A DNA stretch of 61,586 nt from an uncultured Paraprevotella sp. (GCA_947177395.1 CAMWUI010000015.1:1-61586); one strand, 5' to 3'. Positions 16,901 through 25,799 are shown, numbered from the stretch's first letter. Notes: generated by a model from the letters alone, not told the origin. A program made the numbers and translations.

Positions 16901-17858
16901 CCAGAAGTTGTTCAACTTCGACGAGAACGACATGTGGCACACCAAGTGGGGCGCCAAGGCCGTGCCGTTCGAACTGCTTGTCGACCTGCACAGTGTCAAT
17001 CAGTTGGACAAACTGCACTATCTGGGTCGCGAGGACGGAGGCAACGGTACCCTGTTGCGCGGTACCCTGTCTTACAGTATGGACAAACAGACGTGGTCGG
17101 ATCCCGTGCCATTCACATGGAAACGCGGTGGCGATCCTCTGCGCGTCATTGAGTTCAAGGAGCATCCGACGGCTCGTTATCTGAAGATGACAGTGGAAGA
17201 AGGCGTGGGGGGCTTCGGCTCGGGTCGAGAGATGTATGTATTCAGGGTACCCGGTTCGGAAAGTTATATTCCCGGCGACATCAATCACGATGGTAAACTG
17301 GATGAAAACGACCTGACGTCTTACATGAACTACACAGGTCTGCGTAAGGGAGATTCTGATTACGAAGGCTATATCAGCAAAGGCGACTTGAACAACAACG
17401 GTCTGATAGACGCTTACGATATTTCGGCTGTGGCCATAGAACTGGATGGCGGTGTCGGACAGCAGACTGTTCCGCAAGTAGATGGCCTGCTGACGGTGAT
17501 TCCGTCGAAAACCATTCACAATGCCGGTGATGTGATAGAACTCGCGGTGAAGGGCAAGGGGCTGCGCAGCGTGAATGCGCTGAGTTTGGCTATACCTTAC
17601 GATGCACAGCGTTATGAATACATGGGCGTGGAAGTGAAAGATGCCGTCGGCCAGATGAAGGACCTGACTTACGACCGTCTGCATAAGAACGGTCAGAAAG
17701 CGCTTTATCCGACGTTCGTCAACCTGGGTGCCAAACCGGCAGTGGAAGGCGACGCAGATCTGCTTGTCATACGCTTCAAGGCCAAGGGAAAAGGTAAGAC
17801 AGATCTGAAAGCTATCGACATGATGCTGGTAGACAAAGATATGAACGTGAAGAACTGA
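13995..17858 (+). CDS. Secreted multidomain glycoside hydrolase family 31 enzyme (possible alpha-N-acetylgalactosaminidase type)
   Basis: A 1287-residue protein. A signal peptide (WLLALALPLAGVPAAVQVRAQ) precedes an N-terminal beta domain and the GH31 barrel. The probable catalytic aspartates are D427 in LKTDVAWVGAGYSFG and D479 in WSGDQTGGNW. This DVAWVG variant differs from the WxDMxE of alpha-glucosidases and resembles the GalNAc-ase subgroup (GH31_18), from memory. C-terminal parts are a DUF5110-like region, an FN3 domain (about residues 875-940) and a discoidin/CBM32-like domain. A dockerin-like pair of Ca loops (GDINHDGKLDENDL, GDLNNNGLIDAYDI) follows, then a cohesin-like beta domain. 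It is monocistronic. Likely substrates are mucin or host glycans; specificity is inferred. Confidence 0.85.
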   Translation: MRNYSKFGGGRHAWLLALALPLAGVPAAVQVRAQSVQIVAAGSLTVQGAQVINPTTADIRFSDGSRMTVDFYSDRVLRLFQDKNGGIVRDPQASPEARILTDCPRRQLTAPVRVEDAGGTIAVVTEQVRLEFDRKTTCFRLVDRATGRIVTESRRPVEFGKKKVTLALREDAGEYFYGGGVQNGRFSHKGKAIAIENTNNWTDGGVASPTPFYWSTGGYGVMWHTFAKGRYDFGASEPSTVVLSHDTDYLDLFLMVDEGAVPLLNDFYQLTGHPVLLPKFGFYEGHLNAYNRDYWKETPEGGILYEDGKRYKESQTDNGGIKESLNGEKNNYQFSARAVIDRYNSHDMPLGWVLPNDGYGAGYGQTSTLDGNIENLKAFGEYARGKGVEIGLWTQSDLHPKEGVEALLQRDIVKEVRDAGVRVLKTDVAWVGAGYSFGLNGVADVGQIMPYYGNDARPFIISLDGWAGTQRYAGIWSGDQTGGNWEYIRFHIPTYIGSGLSGQPNICSDMDGIFGGKNIPVNVRDFQWKMFTSMQLNMDGWGSNPKYPQALGEPATSINRWYLKMRSEWMPYLYTSSREAVDGKPLVRALFLDYPDAYAMGTATQYEFLCGPSVLVAPVYQATKMDKDGNDVRNGIYLPEGKWVDYFTGDVYEGGCILNSYDVPLWKLPVFVKSGSILPMTKPNNNPSQVDKAYRSYEIYADGHSVYKEYDDDGVTQQYLCGRSTSTLVESNVEKNRLVVTLRPTEGDYDGFVREKVTDLRINVTAAPGKVVLKAGKKKIKLSPVNSIEELENRHNAYYYDERPDLNRFATPGSEFAKTEIIKNPVLTVRLAACDVTQTELEVTVDGFEFAPANRLHAQTGALTAPAARITEEHTEAYRLTPSWDKVGNADYYEIEYDGMLYTTIRDTELLFENLQPETEYVFRVRAVNKDGKSDWTTVKATTKSNPLEFAIQGITGRTTCENQGGGGIQKLFNFDENDMWHTKWGAKAVPFELLVDLHSVNQLDKLHYLGREDGGNGTLLRGTLSYSMDKQTWSDPVPFTWKRGGDPLRVIEFKEHPTARYLKMTVEEGVGGFGSGREMYVFRVPGSESYIPGDINHDGKLDENDLTSYMNYTGLRKGDSDYEGYISKGDLNNNGLIDAYDISAVAIELDGGVGQQTVPQVDGLLTVIPSKTIHNAGDVIELAVKGKGLRSVNALSLAIPYDAQRYEYMGVEVKDAVGQMKDLTYDRLHKNGQKALYPTFVNLGAKPAVEGDADLLVIRFKAKGKGKTDLKAIDMMLVDKDMNVKN

Positions 17859-17865
17859 TTGTTTT

Positions 17866-17897
17866 GCGTCCGGAGACCGCGACAGGTTTCCGGACGC
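17866..17897 (+). terminator. Hairpin after the GH31 gene
   Basis: GCGTCCGGA (17866-17874) pairs with TCCGGACGC (17889-17897), and an inner ACC/GGT extends the stem. It starts 7 bp after the stop codon. No U-tract follows, so it may be a weak terminator or 3' stabiliser. Confidence 0.55.
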
Positions 17898-18014
17898 ACG
17901 ATATATGCAAGATGCGGGTAAATGCCGGATGCCATGGGAGATTCGGTGTTTGTCCGCACTTGTTTTTTAGGCTGTTTACCTATCCTGACGAGGCGGAATG
18001 TCCGGCGGATATAT

Positions 18015-18022
18015 TATATTTG
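18015..18022 (+). promoter_or_regulatory. -7 promoter element of the Sua5/YrdC gene
   Basis: TATATTTG fits TAnnTTTG, 40 bp ahead of the start codon. Confidence 0.5.
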
Positions 18023-18062
18023 CACGGTTATTTTTAAAGATCCTTAAAGAACGGAGCGAATT

Positions 18063-18668
18063 ATGCTGGTGAAGATATATCCCGAGAATCCGAATCCCCG
18101 CGAGGTGGGACGCGTAGTGCAGGCGTTGCTCGATGGCGCATTGATAGTTTATCCTACCGACACTGTGTATGCCATCGGTTGTGACGCGCTGAACGTGCGG
18201 GCGGTGGAGCGTATTTGCAAACTGAAAGGCGTGAATCCGCAGAAGAGTAATCTCTCCATCGTGTGTCACGACCTGAGCGGTGTGAGCGAGTATGCCCGTG
18301 TCAGCAATGCGGCTTTCAAACTGATGAAACGCAATCTGCCTGGTCCGTTCACCTTTATTCTGCCTACGGGCAACCGCCTGCCCAAACTTTACAGGAGCCG
18401 GAAGGAAGTGGGGATCCGTGTGCCCGACCATGCCGTGCCGCAGGCGATTGTCAGGGAGCTTGGCACTCCATTGCTCACCATGTCTGTACACGACGAGGAT
18501 GAAATGATGGAATACACCACCGATCCGGAACTTATTCACGAAAAGTACGCCTCCGTAGTGGACATGGTGGTGGATAGCGGTTACGGTGGAACGGAACCTT
18601 CCACAGTGGTCAGTTGCATGGACGACATGTTTGAAGTGATTCGTCCCGGAAAAGGGGAACTCTGCTGA
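18063..18668 (+). CDS. Sua5/YciO/YrdC/YwlC-family protein (threonylcarbamoyl-AMP synthase-like)
   Basis: A 201-residue YrdC-fold protein. The nucleotide and threonine pocket is recognisable in ALIVYPTDTVYAIGCDALN, KLKGVNPQKSNLSIVC and LPGPFTFILPTGNRLPKL, then VGIRVPDHAVPQAIV and PSTVVSC. The family makes threonylcarbamoyl-AMP for t6A37 of tRNAs. The sequence looks closer to the YciO branch, whose role is less certain, so the exact activity is left open. It lacks the C-terminal Sua5 domain. A small frameshifted gene begins 36 bp downstream. Confidence 0.85.
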   Translation: MLVKIYPENPNPREVGRVVQALLDGALIVYPTDTVYAIGCDALNVRAVERICKLKGVNPQKSNLSIVCHDLSGVSEYARVSNAAFKLMKRNLPGPFTFILPTGNRLPKLYRSRKEVGIRVPDHAVPQAIVRELGTPLLTMSVHDEDEMMEYTTDPELIHEKYASVVDMVVDSGYGGTEPSTVVSCMDDMFEVIRPGKGELC

Positions 18669-18704
18669 CCGTCGTTCTGTCTCATTCCTAAAAGTATAAA
18701 CATT

Positions 18705-19003
18705 ATGGAACTGCAGCGTTTGGTTTATTTCTCGGATAAGGAACTCGCTTCTATCCGCAATAGTCTTACGACACTGTCCCACTGTTTCCCGATGCCAGAC
18801 CGCATTACGCATTGACCTATTCCAACGGACAATATTATGTGGTCGGTACCGAATATATGGTGGCTTATGACATACCTGATATTCCGGTGGCAGTGTACGA
18901 TGTGTCGGATCTTTCGGAGACGCCTTTGGCGGATTATGATACTGCGAAAGTGGATGCAATGACACGATGGGTTAAAGCATTCTTGCTTAGAGAAGCCGGG
19001 TGA
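18705..19003 (+). pseudogene. Small frameshifted gene of unknown function
   Basis: From ATG 18705 the frame reads MELQRLVYFSDKELASIRNS and continues to about 18780, then hits TGA at 18816. A second frame picks up from about 18785 (FPDARPHYALTYSNGQYYVV, then GTEYMVAYDIPDIPVAVYDV) and runs to TGA at 19001-19003. The two parts together would make one protein of about 99 residues, so a single-base loss around 18780-18790 is the likely cause. This may be a real pseudogene, a sequencing error, or programmed frameshifting; no slippery heptamer is evident. I do not recognise the family. Confidence 0.6.
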
Positions 19004-19076
19004 GGGAGGTTATAACTGTAAGGCATGTGGTGTGTGAAAGATTGAAAGTTTTTTCGCTTCTTTTCTTCTTAATTTA

Positions 19077-19108
19077 TTTGTTTTGTATTTCGGTTTCTTT
19101 TATCTTTG
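19077..19108 (+). promoter_or_regulatory. Promoter of the leucine operon
   Basis: TTTG at 19077-19080, a 20-bp spacer, then TATCTTTG at 19101-19108. Both boxes and the spacing match the Bacteroidales consensus. Transcription would start just before the leader peptide ATG at 19131. Confidence 0.7.
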
Positions 19109-19130
19109 CATCCGGTAATCGAAGAAAATA

Positions 19131-19214
19131 ATGAAAGTATATCAGTTTTCCATTCTATCAGACATTCTGGATATCCGACTGCAGTGTGCCGTGGGAAGTG
19201 TGGTTTGTGCATGA
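19131..19214 (+). CDS. Predicted branched-chain amino acid leader peptide of the leu operon
   Basis: A 27-codon ORF between the promoter and a terminator hairpin, upstream of leuA. It starts MKVYQFSILSDILDIRL and ends GSVVCA. It has three Leu, three Ile and four Val codons, and the pairs Ile-Leu, Ile-Leu and Val-Val fall in order towards the end. AAGAAAATA precedes the ATG. Its position, size and composition fit a leader peptide that senses charged branched-chain tRNAs. Expression and function are inferred; no homologue was searched. Confidence 0.6.
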   Translation: MKVYQFSILSDILDIRLQCAVGSVVCA

Positions 19215-19270
19215 ATGGAGCTGTAGCGCTTATAAGGGCCTTTCCCACTTCCGGTGAGAAAGGCCTTTTT
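19191..19270 (+). promoter_or_regulatory. Predicted attenuator: competing stem and intrinsic terminator upstream of leuA
   Basis: The terminator stem pairs GGCCTTTCCCAC (19237-19248) with GTGAGAAAGGCC (19254-19265), one mismatch and a 5-nt loop, then TTTTT to 19270. Inside the end of the leader ORF, GGAAGTG (19194-19200) is complementary to CACTTCC (19246-19252), the 3' part of the left terminator arm and loop. That alternative pairing would break the upper terminator stem. A ribosome stalled on the Leu/Ile codons would leave GGAAGTG free, while a ribosome at the stop codon would cover it. LeuA starts 39 bp after the U-tract. Confidence 0.65.
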
Positions 19271-19308
19271 AATTAAGGAAAACAAATATAAAAAAACGAA
19301 GATAGAGT

Positions 19309-20811
19309 ATGAGTGACAGATTGTTTATTTTCGACACGACCCTCCGCGACGGCGAGCAGGTGCCCGGGTGTCAGTTGAACACAGTGGAGAAGATTCAGGT
19401 GGCGCGCCAGTTGGAAGCGTTGGGCGTGGACGTGATAGAGGCCGGTTTCCCGATTTCGAGCCCGGGCGACTTCAATTCCGTGATAGAGATTTCGAAGGCT
19501 GTGACATGGCCCACCATCTGTGCGCTGACGCGTGCTGTGCAAAAAGATATCGACGTGGCGGCAGAGGCTTTACAGTATGCTAAGCACAAACGTATTCATA
19601 CCGGAATCGGTACGTCTGATTCGCACATCCGGTATAAGTTCAATTCCAACCGCGAGGAGATTATCGAACGTGCCGTGGCAGCCGTGAAATATGCAAAGAA
19701 GTATGTGGAGGACGTGGAGTTCTATGCGGAAGATGCGGGGCGGACGGATAATGAATATCTGGCAAGGGTGGTGGATGCGGTCGTGCGTGCCGGAGCCACG
19801 GTGGTGAATATCCCCGATACCACGGGTTATTGTCTGCCGCAGGAGTTCGGAGCCAAGATAAAATATCTGATGGAGCACGTGGACGGCCTTTCCGCGGGGA
19901 AAGCCATTCTTTCCACTCACTGCCACAACGACCTGGGAATGGCGACAGCCAATACCATTGCCGGAATCATGAACGGCGCGCGGCAGGCCGAAGTGACGGT
20001 CAACGGTATCGGAGAACGTGCCGGAAACACGTCGCTCGAGGAAGTGGCGATGATTCTGAAATGTCATTCCGGTATCGGCATAGAGACGAATATCAATACG
20101 CAGAAGATTTATCCGGCGAGCCGCCTTGTGTCCGGGTTGATGAACATGCCCGTACAGGCCAACAAGGCGGTGGTGGGGCGCAATGCCTTCGCGCACTCCA
20201 GTGGCATTCATCAGGACGGTGTGCTGAAAAACGTGCAGACCTATGAGATTATGGATCCCAAGGATGTGGGCATCGACGACAACGCCATTGTGCTGACGGC
20301 CCGCAGCGGGCGGGCGGCATTGCGCCACCGCCTGAGTGTCCTCGGCGTGGAGATGGATGGTGAGCGCTTGGATGTCACCTATCAGGAGTTCCTGAAACTG
20401 GCTGACAAGAAGAAAGAGGTGAACGATGACGATATACTCATGCTGGCGGGGGCAGACCGCGCTTCGGCCGGTTCTGTCAAACTGGACTATCTGCAGGTGA
20501 CTACCGGCATGGGGGTGAAGTCGGTGGCTTGTATCGGTCTGGATATCGCCGGTGAGAAGTTCGAGGCTTCCGCCAGCGGCAACGGCCCGGTGGATGCGGC
20601 CATCAAGGCGCTGAAGAATGTCATCCGGCGACAGATGGTCCTGAAAGAATTTACCATCCAAGCCATTAGCAAGGGATCGGATGATGTGGGCAAGGTGCAC
20701 ATGCAGGTGGAATACGACGGACACCTGTATTACGGTTTCGGGGCGAACACCGATATCGTGACGGCTTCGGTGGAAGCATACATCGACTGTATCAACAAAA
20801 TCAAGAAGTAA
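19309..20811 (+). CDS. leuA: 2-isopropylmalate synthase
   Basis: A 500-residue enzyme for the first committed step of leucine synthesis, condensing acetyl-CoA with 2-oxoisovalerate. The HMGL-like TIM barrel begins [17 protein letters not shown]. Metal ligands lie in [15 protein letters not shown], and the family signature [16 protein letters not shown] is intact. A C-terminal LeuA regulatory domain (about residues 375-500) is present, so feedback inhibition by leucine is expected. First structural gene of the leu operon, behind the predicted attenuator. Confidence 0.95.
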   Translation: MSDRLFIFDTTLRDGEQVPGCQLNTVEKIQVARQLEALGVDVIEAGFPISSPGDFNSVIEISKAVTWPTICALTRAVQKDIDVAAEALQYAKHKRIHTGIGTSDSHIRYKFNSNREEIIERAVAAVKYAKKYVEDVEFYAEDAGRTDNEYLARVVDAVVRAGATVVNIPDTTGYCLPQEFGAKIKYLMEHVDGLSAGKAILSTHCHNDLGMATANTIAGIMNGARQAEVTVNGIGERAGNTSLEEVAMILKCHSGIGIETNINTQKIYPASRLVSGLMNMPVQANKAVVGRNAFAHSSGIHQDGVLKNVQTYEIMDPKDVGIDDNAIVLTARSGRAALRHRLSVLGVEMDGERLDVTYQEFLKLADKKKEVNDDDILMLAGADRASAGSVKLDYLQVTTGMGVKSVACIGLDIAGEKFEASASGNGPVDAAIKALKNVIRRQMVLKEFTIQAISKGSDDVGKVHMQVEYDGHLYYGFGANTDIVTASVEAYIDCINKIKK

Positions 20812-20830
20812 TCTTATTATAAAGAGGAAA

Positions 20831-22228
20831 ATGGCAAATACATTGTTTGACAAAATATGGGACGCCCATGTGGTACAGAATGTGGAGGACGGTCCGACAC
20901 AGCTTTATATAGACCGGCTTTACTGCCATGAAGTGACCAGCCCTCAGGCCTTTGCCGGTATGCGTGCCCGTGGCTTGAAATGTTTCCGTCCGGATCATAT
21001 TTATTGTATGCCGGACCACAACACACCGACGCATGACCAAGATAAACCGATAGAAGATCCGGTGGGTAAGACGCAGGTGGACACGCTGGCGAAGAATGCG
21101 GCGGACTTCGGACTGACGCACTTTGGCATGATGGACGAGCGGAACGGAATCATCCATGTGGTGGGACCCGAGCGGGGACTTTCCCTGCCGGGCATGACCA
21201 TCGTGTGCGGAGACTCTCACACTTCGACCCACGGGGCGATGGGAGCCGTGGCTTTCGGTATCGGTACGTCGGAGGTCGAGATGGTGATGGCTTCGCAGTG
21301 TATCCTGCAGCAGAAACCTAAGTCTATGCGCATCAGCATCGAAGGCGAACTGGGACGAGGCGTGACGGCAAAAGACGTGGCTTTGTTCCTTATGGCGCGT
21401 CTTACGACGTCCGGAGCTACCGGTTATTTTGTGGAATATGCCGGTTCGGTGGTTCGTAACCTTTCCATGGAAGGGCGTCTGACTCTCTGCAACCTTTCGA
21501 TTGAAATGGGAGCCCGCGGCGGTTTCGTCGCTCCGGACGAAGTGACGTTCGAATATATCAGGGGGCGCGAGTATGCTCCCAAGGGAGAGGCCTTTGATAA
21601 GGCTGTGGAATACTGGAAGACGCTGAAGAGCGGCGAGGATGCCATTTTTGACAAGGAACTTACCTTCCGTGCCGAGGACATCGAGCCGCGTGTGACCTAT
21701 GGGACGAATCCGGGCATGGGAATCGGTATCACCGAGTCTGTCCCGGCTTTGGAGACCATTCCCGAGGCGGGACGTGCCTCTTACCGGAAATCGTTGGAGT
21801 ATATGGGATTCGAGGCCGGTGAGAAACTGTTGGGGAAACCGGTGGATTATGTATTCCTCGGAGCCTGTACGAATGGCCGTATCGAGGATTTCCGTGCTTT
21901 CGCTTCTGTCGTGAAAGGGCGCAGGAAAGCCGCTCACGTGGTGGCATGGCTGGTTCCGGGCTCCTGGATGGTGGCCGGGCAGATCAAGGCCGAAGGAATA
22001 GACAAGGTGCTGGAGGAAGCCGGTTTTGAAATCCGCCAGCCCGGATGTTCCGCCTGCCTGGCGATGAATGACGATAAGATACCGGCAGGCAAACTATCGG
22101 TATCCACTTCAAACCGCAACTTCGAAGGTCGTCAGGGGCCGGGTGCGCGCACTGTGTTGGCCAGCCCGCTGGTGGCGGCCGCAGCGGCCGTGACGGGAGT
22201 GATCACCGATCCGAGAACTTTAATGTAA
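20831..22228 (+). CDS. leuC: 3-isopropylmalate dehydratase large subunit
   Basis: A 465-residue aconitase-superfamily subunit that isomerises 2- to 3-isopropylmalate with LeuD. The conserved [20 protein letters not shown] is present. The 4Fe-4S ligands are the cysteine of [12 protein letters not shown] and the two in [10 protein letters not shown]. Start at ATG 20831, 19 bp after the leuA stop and preceded by AAAGAGGAAA. Full length. Confidence 0.95.
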   Translation: MANTLFDKIWDAHVVQNVEDGPTQLYIDRLYCHEVTSPQAFAGMRARGLKCFRPDHIYCMPDHNTPTHDQDKPIEDPVGKTQVDTLAKNAADFGLTHFGMMDERNGIIHVVGPERGLSLPGMTIVCGDSHTSTHGAMGAVAFGIGTSEVEMVMASQCILQQKPKSMRISIEGELGRGVTAKDVALFLMARLTTSGATGYFVEYAGSVVRNLSMEGRLTLCNLSIEMGARGGFVAPDEVTFEYIRGREYAPKGEAFDKAVEYWKTLKSGEDAIFDKELTFRAEDIEPRVTYGTNPGMGIGITESVPALETIPEAGRASYRKSLEYMGFEAGEKLLGKPVDYVFLGACTNGRIEDFRAFASVVKGRRKAAHVVAWLVPGSWMVAGQIKAEGIDKVLEEAGFEIRQPGCSACLAMNDDKIPAGKLSVSTSNRNFEGRQGPGARTVLASPLVAAAAAVTGVITDPRTLM

Positions 22229-22238
22229 TCCTGTTGTT

Positions 22239-22838
22239 ATGAAACAAAAATTCGATATAATCACAAGTACATGCGTGCCTCTCCCGTTGGAGAATGTGGA
22301 TACCGACCAGATTATCCCGGCACGTTTCCTGAAAGCGACGACGAAAGAAGAAAGCTTTTTCGGCGAGAACCTGTTCCGCGACTGGCGGTACAAGGCCGAC
22401 GGGACACTGAATGAAGATTTCGTGCTGAACGACCCGACATACGGCGGTGAGATTCTCGTAGCGGGTAAGAACTTCGGCAGCGGTTCCAGTCGGGAGCATG
22501 CGGCATGGGCGATTGCCGGATATGGCTTCCGGGTGGTCATCAGCAGTTTCTTCGCGGATATTCACAAGAATAATGAACTGAACAATTTCGTGCTTCCGGT
22601 GGTGGTGAGCGAGGCCTTCCTTGCAGAGCTTTTTGACAGCATCAAGGCCGACCCGAAAACGCTGGTCGAGGTGGATGTTCCTCGCCAGACGGTAACCAAC
22701 AAGGCGACCGGCAGGAGCGAGACGTTTGAAATCAACGGATATAAGAAATATTGTCTGATGAACGCCCTCGACGATATTGACTTCCTGTTGGAGAACAAGG
22801 GCAAGATAGAAGAGTGGGAAAGGATGGCACGCGGATAA
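22239..22838 (+). CDS. leuD: 3-isopropylmalate dehydratase small subunit
   Basis: A 199-residue swivel-domain subunit that completes the LeuC active site. Typical motifs are LENVDTDQIIPARFLK, NFGSGSSREHAAWAIAGYG and FADIHKNNELNN. It begins 10 bp after leuC, consistent with obligate co-expression. Full length. Confidence 0.95.
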   Translation: MKQKFDIITSTCVPLPLENVDTDQIIPARFLKATTKEESFFGENLFRDWRYKADGTLNEDFVLNDPTYGGEILVAGKNFGSGSSREHAAWAIAGYGFRVVISSFFADIHKNNELNNFVLPVVVSEAFLAELFDSIKADPKTLVEVDVPRQTVTNKATGRSETFEINGYKKYCLMNALDDIDFLLENKGKIEEWERMARG

Positions 22839-22898
22839 ATGATAGTTGTGTAAATCCGCTTAATCCACTTCATCTGCGAGTCAATAATAAAGAAGACA

Positions 22899-24458
22899 AT
22901 GAAGAAAAGACATCCTCGGATTGAAATCATGGATACGACCTTGCGCGACGGGGAACAGACCAGTGGCGTGAGTTTCGTACCGCATGAGAAACTGATGATA
23001 GCCCGTGCGCTGTTGCAGGACCTTAATATCGACCGCATCGAGGTGGCGTCGGCGCGTGTGTCCGGCGGGGAGCTGGATGCAGTGGGGCGTATATGTCGGT
23101 GGGCGCGGCAGGCCGGAATGATTGACCGGGTCGAAGTGCTTGGATTTGTGGACGGACATACATCGCTTGACTGGATTAAGAGTTGCGGGTGCCGAAACAT
23201 CAATCTTTTGTGTAAGGGGTCCGAAAATCATTGCACGAATCAGTTGGGAAAAACGTTGGAGGAACATGTCGACGACATCCGGCGTTCCCTTGCGTATGCA
23301 GAAGAGGCGGGTATCGGCGTCAATGTCTATCTGGAAGACTGGAGTAATGGAATGAGACATTCGCCGACGTATGTGTACGCCCTGATGGATGCGCTGAAGG
23401 ACACCGGAATACGCCGTTTTATGTTGCCCGATACCCTGGGAATACTGAATCCCCTGGAGTTGCTCGGCTATGTCCGTAAAATGGTGAAAAGGTATCCCGG
23501 CGTGCATTTCGATTTCCACGCCCATAACGATTACGACCTGGCGATATCCAATGTGCTTGCAGCCGTGCTGGGAGGTTGCTGCGGTATCCATACCTCAGTC
23601 AACGGTCTGGGCGAACGCGCCGGTAATGCACCGTTGGCGAGCGTGCAGGCCATTCTGAAAGACCAGTTTGATGCGCATACCAACATCGATGAAAGCCGTT
23701 TGAATCAGGTGAGCCGTATGGTGGAAAGTTATTCCGGCATCCCGATACCGCCCAATCGTCCGATTACGGGAGACAGCGTTTTCACGCAGGTGGCGGGAGT
23801 GCATGCCGACGGCGACAATAAGGCGAACCTGTATTGCAACGACCTGTTGCCGGAACGGTTCGGACGCAGGCGCGAGTATGCCTTGGGCAAGAACAGCGGA
23901 AAGGCCAACATCCTGAAAAATCTGGAAGAACTGGGATTGGAACTTTCGCCGGACCAGACGCGTAAAGTAACGGAGCGTATCATCGAACTTGGTGATAAAA
24001 AAGAACTGGTGACGCAGGAAGACTTGCCGTTTATCGTTTCCGATGTACTGAAACACGACACGCCCGAAGAGCATGTGCGTTTGCTCAGCTATGTGGTCAC
24101 TACGGCCTACGGTCTCAAGCCCATGGCTTCCGTAAGACTGGAAATCAACGGCAGGGCCTATGAGGAAAATGCTTCGGGAGACGGACAGTTCGACGCCTTC
24201 ATGCGGGCGGTACGCCATATCTACAGGAACAGTTTTTCCCGTTCCTTTCCCTGGCTGGTAAACTATAGTGTCAGCATCCCGCCCGGCGGGCGGACGGATG
24301 CGTTGGTGCAGACCATCATCACGTGGAACTGGAACGGGAGGGTGTACCGTACGCGCGGTCTGGATGCCGATCAGACGGAGGCGGCCATCAAGGCTACCAT
24401 CAAGATGCTCAACCTGATTGAGCCTGAAATGGATAAAATGGAATTAACAGATAAATAA
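22899..24458 (+). CDS. LeuA-family paralogue (2-isopropylmalate or citramalate synthase-like)
   Basis: A 519-residue second member of the LeuA/CimA/homocitrate synthase family inside the leu operon. Barrel motifs are [32 protein letters not shown] and [17 protein letters not shown], and a C-terminal LeuA-type regulatory domain is recognisable ([18 protein letters not shown]). Citramalate synthase (pyruvate plus acetyl-CoA, feeding isoleucine) is a good candidate because LeuBCD can process citramalate-derived intermediates, but 2-isopropylmalate synthase activity cannot be excluded. It sits 60 bp after leuD and 7 bp before leuB. Confidence 0.85.
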   Translation: MKKRHPRIEIMDTTLRDGEQTSGVSFVPHEKLMIARALLQDLNIDRIEVASARVSGGELDAVGRICRWARQAGMIDRVEVLGFVDGHTSLDWIKSCGCRNINLLCKGSENHCTNQLGKTLEEHVDDIRRSLAYAEEAGIGVNVYLEDWSNGMRHSPTYVYALMDALKDTGIRRFMLPDTLGILNPLELLGYVRKMVKRYPGVHFDFHAHNDYDLAISNVLAAVLGGCCGIHTSVNGLGERAGNAPLASVQAILKDQFDAHTNIDESRLNQVSRMVESYSGIPIPPNRPITGDSVFTQVAGVHADGDNKANLYCNDLLPERFGRRREYALGKNSGKANILKNLEELGLELSPDQTRKVTERIIELGDKKELVTQEDLPFIVSDVLKHDTPEEHVRLLSYVVTTAYGLKPMASVRLEINGRAYEENASGDGQFDAFMRAVRHIYRNSFSRSFPWLVNYSVSIPPGGRTDALVQTIITWNWNGRVYRTRGLDADQTEAAIKATIKMLNLIEPEMDKMELTDK

Positions 24459-24465
24459 AAGAACT

Positions 24466-25527
24466 ATGGATTTGAAAATTGCCGTATTGCCCGGTGACGG
24501 TATCGGACCGGAAATATCGGAACAGGGAGTGGCTGTGATGACGGCCGTGTGTGAGAAATTCGGTCATAAGGTAGAATATACGTATGCCATTTGCGGTGCC
24601 GATGCCATAGACAAAGTGGGCGACCCGTTTCCCGAAGAGACCTATCGGGCCTGTATGGATGCGGATGCCGTTTTGTTCTCGGCAGTGGGTGACCCCAAGT
24701 TTGACAATGACCCTACGGCCAAGGTGCGTCCGGAGCAGGGATTGCTGGCCATGCGTAAGAAGCTGGGGCTGTTTGCCAACATCCGTCCGGTGGAGACGTT
24801 CGACTGTCTGGTGCACAAGTCACCTTTGAAAGAAGAACTGGTGAGAGGAGCCGATTTTATCTGTATCCGCGAACTGACCGGCGGCATGTATTTCGGAGAA
24901 AAGTATCAGGATGACGAAAAGGCATACGACACGAACGCCTACACTCGTCCCGAGATAGAGCGCATCCTGAAGACGGCATACGAATATGCCCGTCGCCGTC
25001 GCCGTCATCTGACAGTGGTGGATAAAGCCAATGTGCTGGCATCAAGTCGTCTGTGGCGTCAGATAGCCAAGGAAATGGCACCGCAGTATCCCGATGTGGA
25101 GACCGACTTTATGTATGTGGACAACGCAGCCATGCGCATGATACAGGAGCCTAAATTCTTTGACGTGATGGTCACGGAGAATACGTTCGGTGACATTCTT
25201 ACGGACGAGGGATCCTGCATCACCGGTTCCATGGGATTGCTGCCGTCGGCTTCTACGGGCGAACATACTCCCGTGTTCGAACCGATTCACGGTTCGTGGC
25301 CACAGGCCAAGGGGCTGAACATTGCCAATCCTTTGGCACAGATTCTTTCTGTGGCTATGCTGTTCGAATATTTTAATCTGGCGGAAGAAGGCGCCTTGAT
25401 TCGCCGGGCCGTGAACGCGTCGCTGGATGCGTTGGTGAGAACGCCGGAGATACAAGCCGAAGGCGGCGGAAAGTACGGAACAAAAGAAGTGGGAGCTTGG
25501 ATCGTGGATTATATCCGTGAGGCCTGA
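24466..25527 (+). CDS. leuB: 3-isopropylmalate dehydrogenase
   Basis: A 353-residue NAD-dependent beta-hydroxyacid oxidative decarboxylase. The start is [15 protein letters not shown]. The substrate loop [11 protein letters not shown] and the metal/substrate site [21 protein letters not shown] are intact, and [13 protein letters not shown] follows. It makes the leucine precursor 2-oxoisocaproate (after spontaneous decarboxylation) and may also act on 3-methylmalate. Last gene of the operon, followed by a terminator at 25591. Confidence 0.95.
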   Translation: MDLKIAVLPGDGIGPEISEQGVAVMTAVCEKFGHKVEYTYAICGADAIDKVGDPFPEETYRACMDADAVLFSAVGDPKFDNDPTAKVRPEQGLLAMRKKLGLFANIRPVETFDCLVHKSPLKEELVRGADFICIRELTGGMYFGEKYQDDEKAYDTNAYTRPEIERILKTAYEYARRRRRHLTVVDKANVLASSRLWRQIAKEMAPQYPDVETDFMYVDNAAMRMIQEPKFFDVMVTENTFGDILTDEGSCITGSMGLLPSASTGEHTPVFEPIHGSWPQAKGLNIANPLAQILSVAMLFEYFNLAEEGALIRRAVNASLDALVRTPEIQAEGGGKYGTKEVGAWIVDYIREA

Positions 25528-25590
25528 AACGTTCCCTCGCGGGAGGAAAGTCCTCCCCCTTTCCTTTCTTATATTTTAATGATATACAAT

Positions 25591-25632
25591 AAAGAGGTGG
25601 TCTGACAAGTTCGGGCGACCTCTTTCTTTTTT
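25591..25632 (+). terminator. Intrinsic terminator of the leu operon
   Basis: AAAGAGGT (25591-25598) pairs with ACCTCTTT (25618-25625) around a 19-nt loop, followed by a T-rich tail CTTTTTT. It is 63 bp after the leuB stop. Confidence 0.65.
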
Positions 25633-25638
25633 AGGTAG

Positions 25639-25799
25639 TGTACAGACAGTACGATAGGCATTGTACACTTCGTACAACAGTTGCTGTACACTTCGTACAA
25701 CAGTTGCTGTACACTCTGTACAACAGGCTCTGTACACTCTGTACAACAGGCTCTGTACACTCTGTACAATAGGTTCTGTACAAAGTGTCCACATGAAGT
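25639..25799. repeat. Tandem array of 23-bp TGTACA-containing units (about 7 copies)
   Basis: Units start every 23 bp at 25639, 25662, 25685, 25708, 25731, 25754 and 25777. The consensus is approximately TGTACACTyTGTACAACAGG plus three bases. The middle five are almost identical, and the two end units are diverged. Several units contain two TGTACA palindromes three bases apart, giving a dyad-rich, iteron-like or operator-like array. No spacers and no coding potential are evident. The remaining stretch to the efflux operon (25800-26127) shows no gene. Confidence 0.9.

Noticed and set aside
13977..17684. Long minus-strand open frames (13977-15599 and 15996-17684) opposite the GH31 gene
   Set aside because: They mirror the codon structure of the GH31 gene and show no recognisable motif or promoter of their own.
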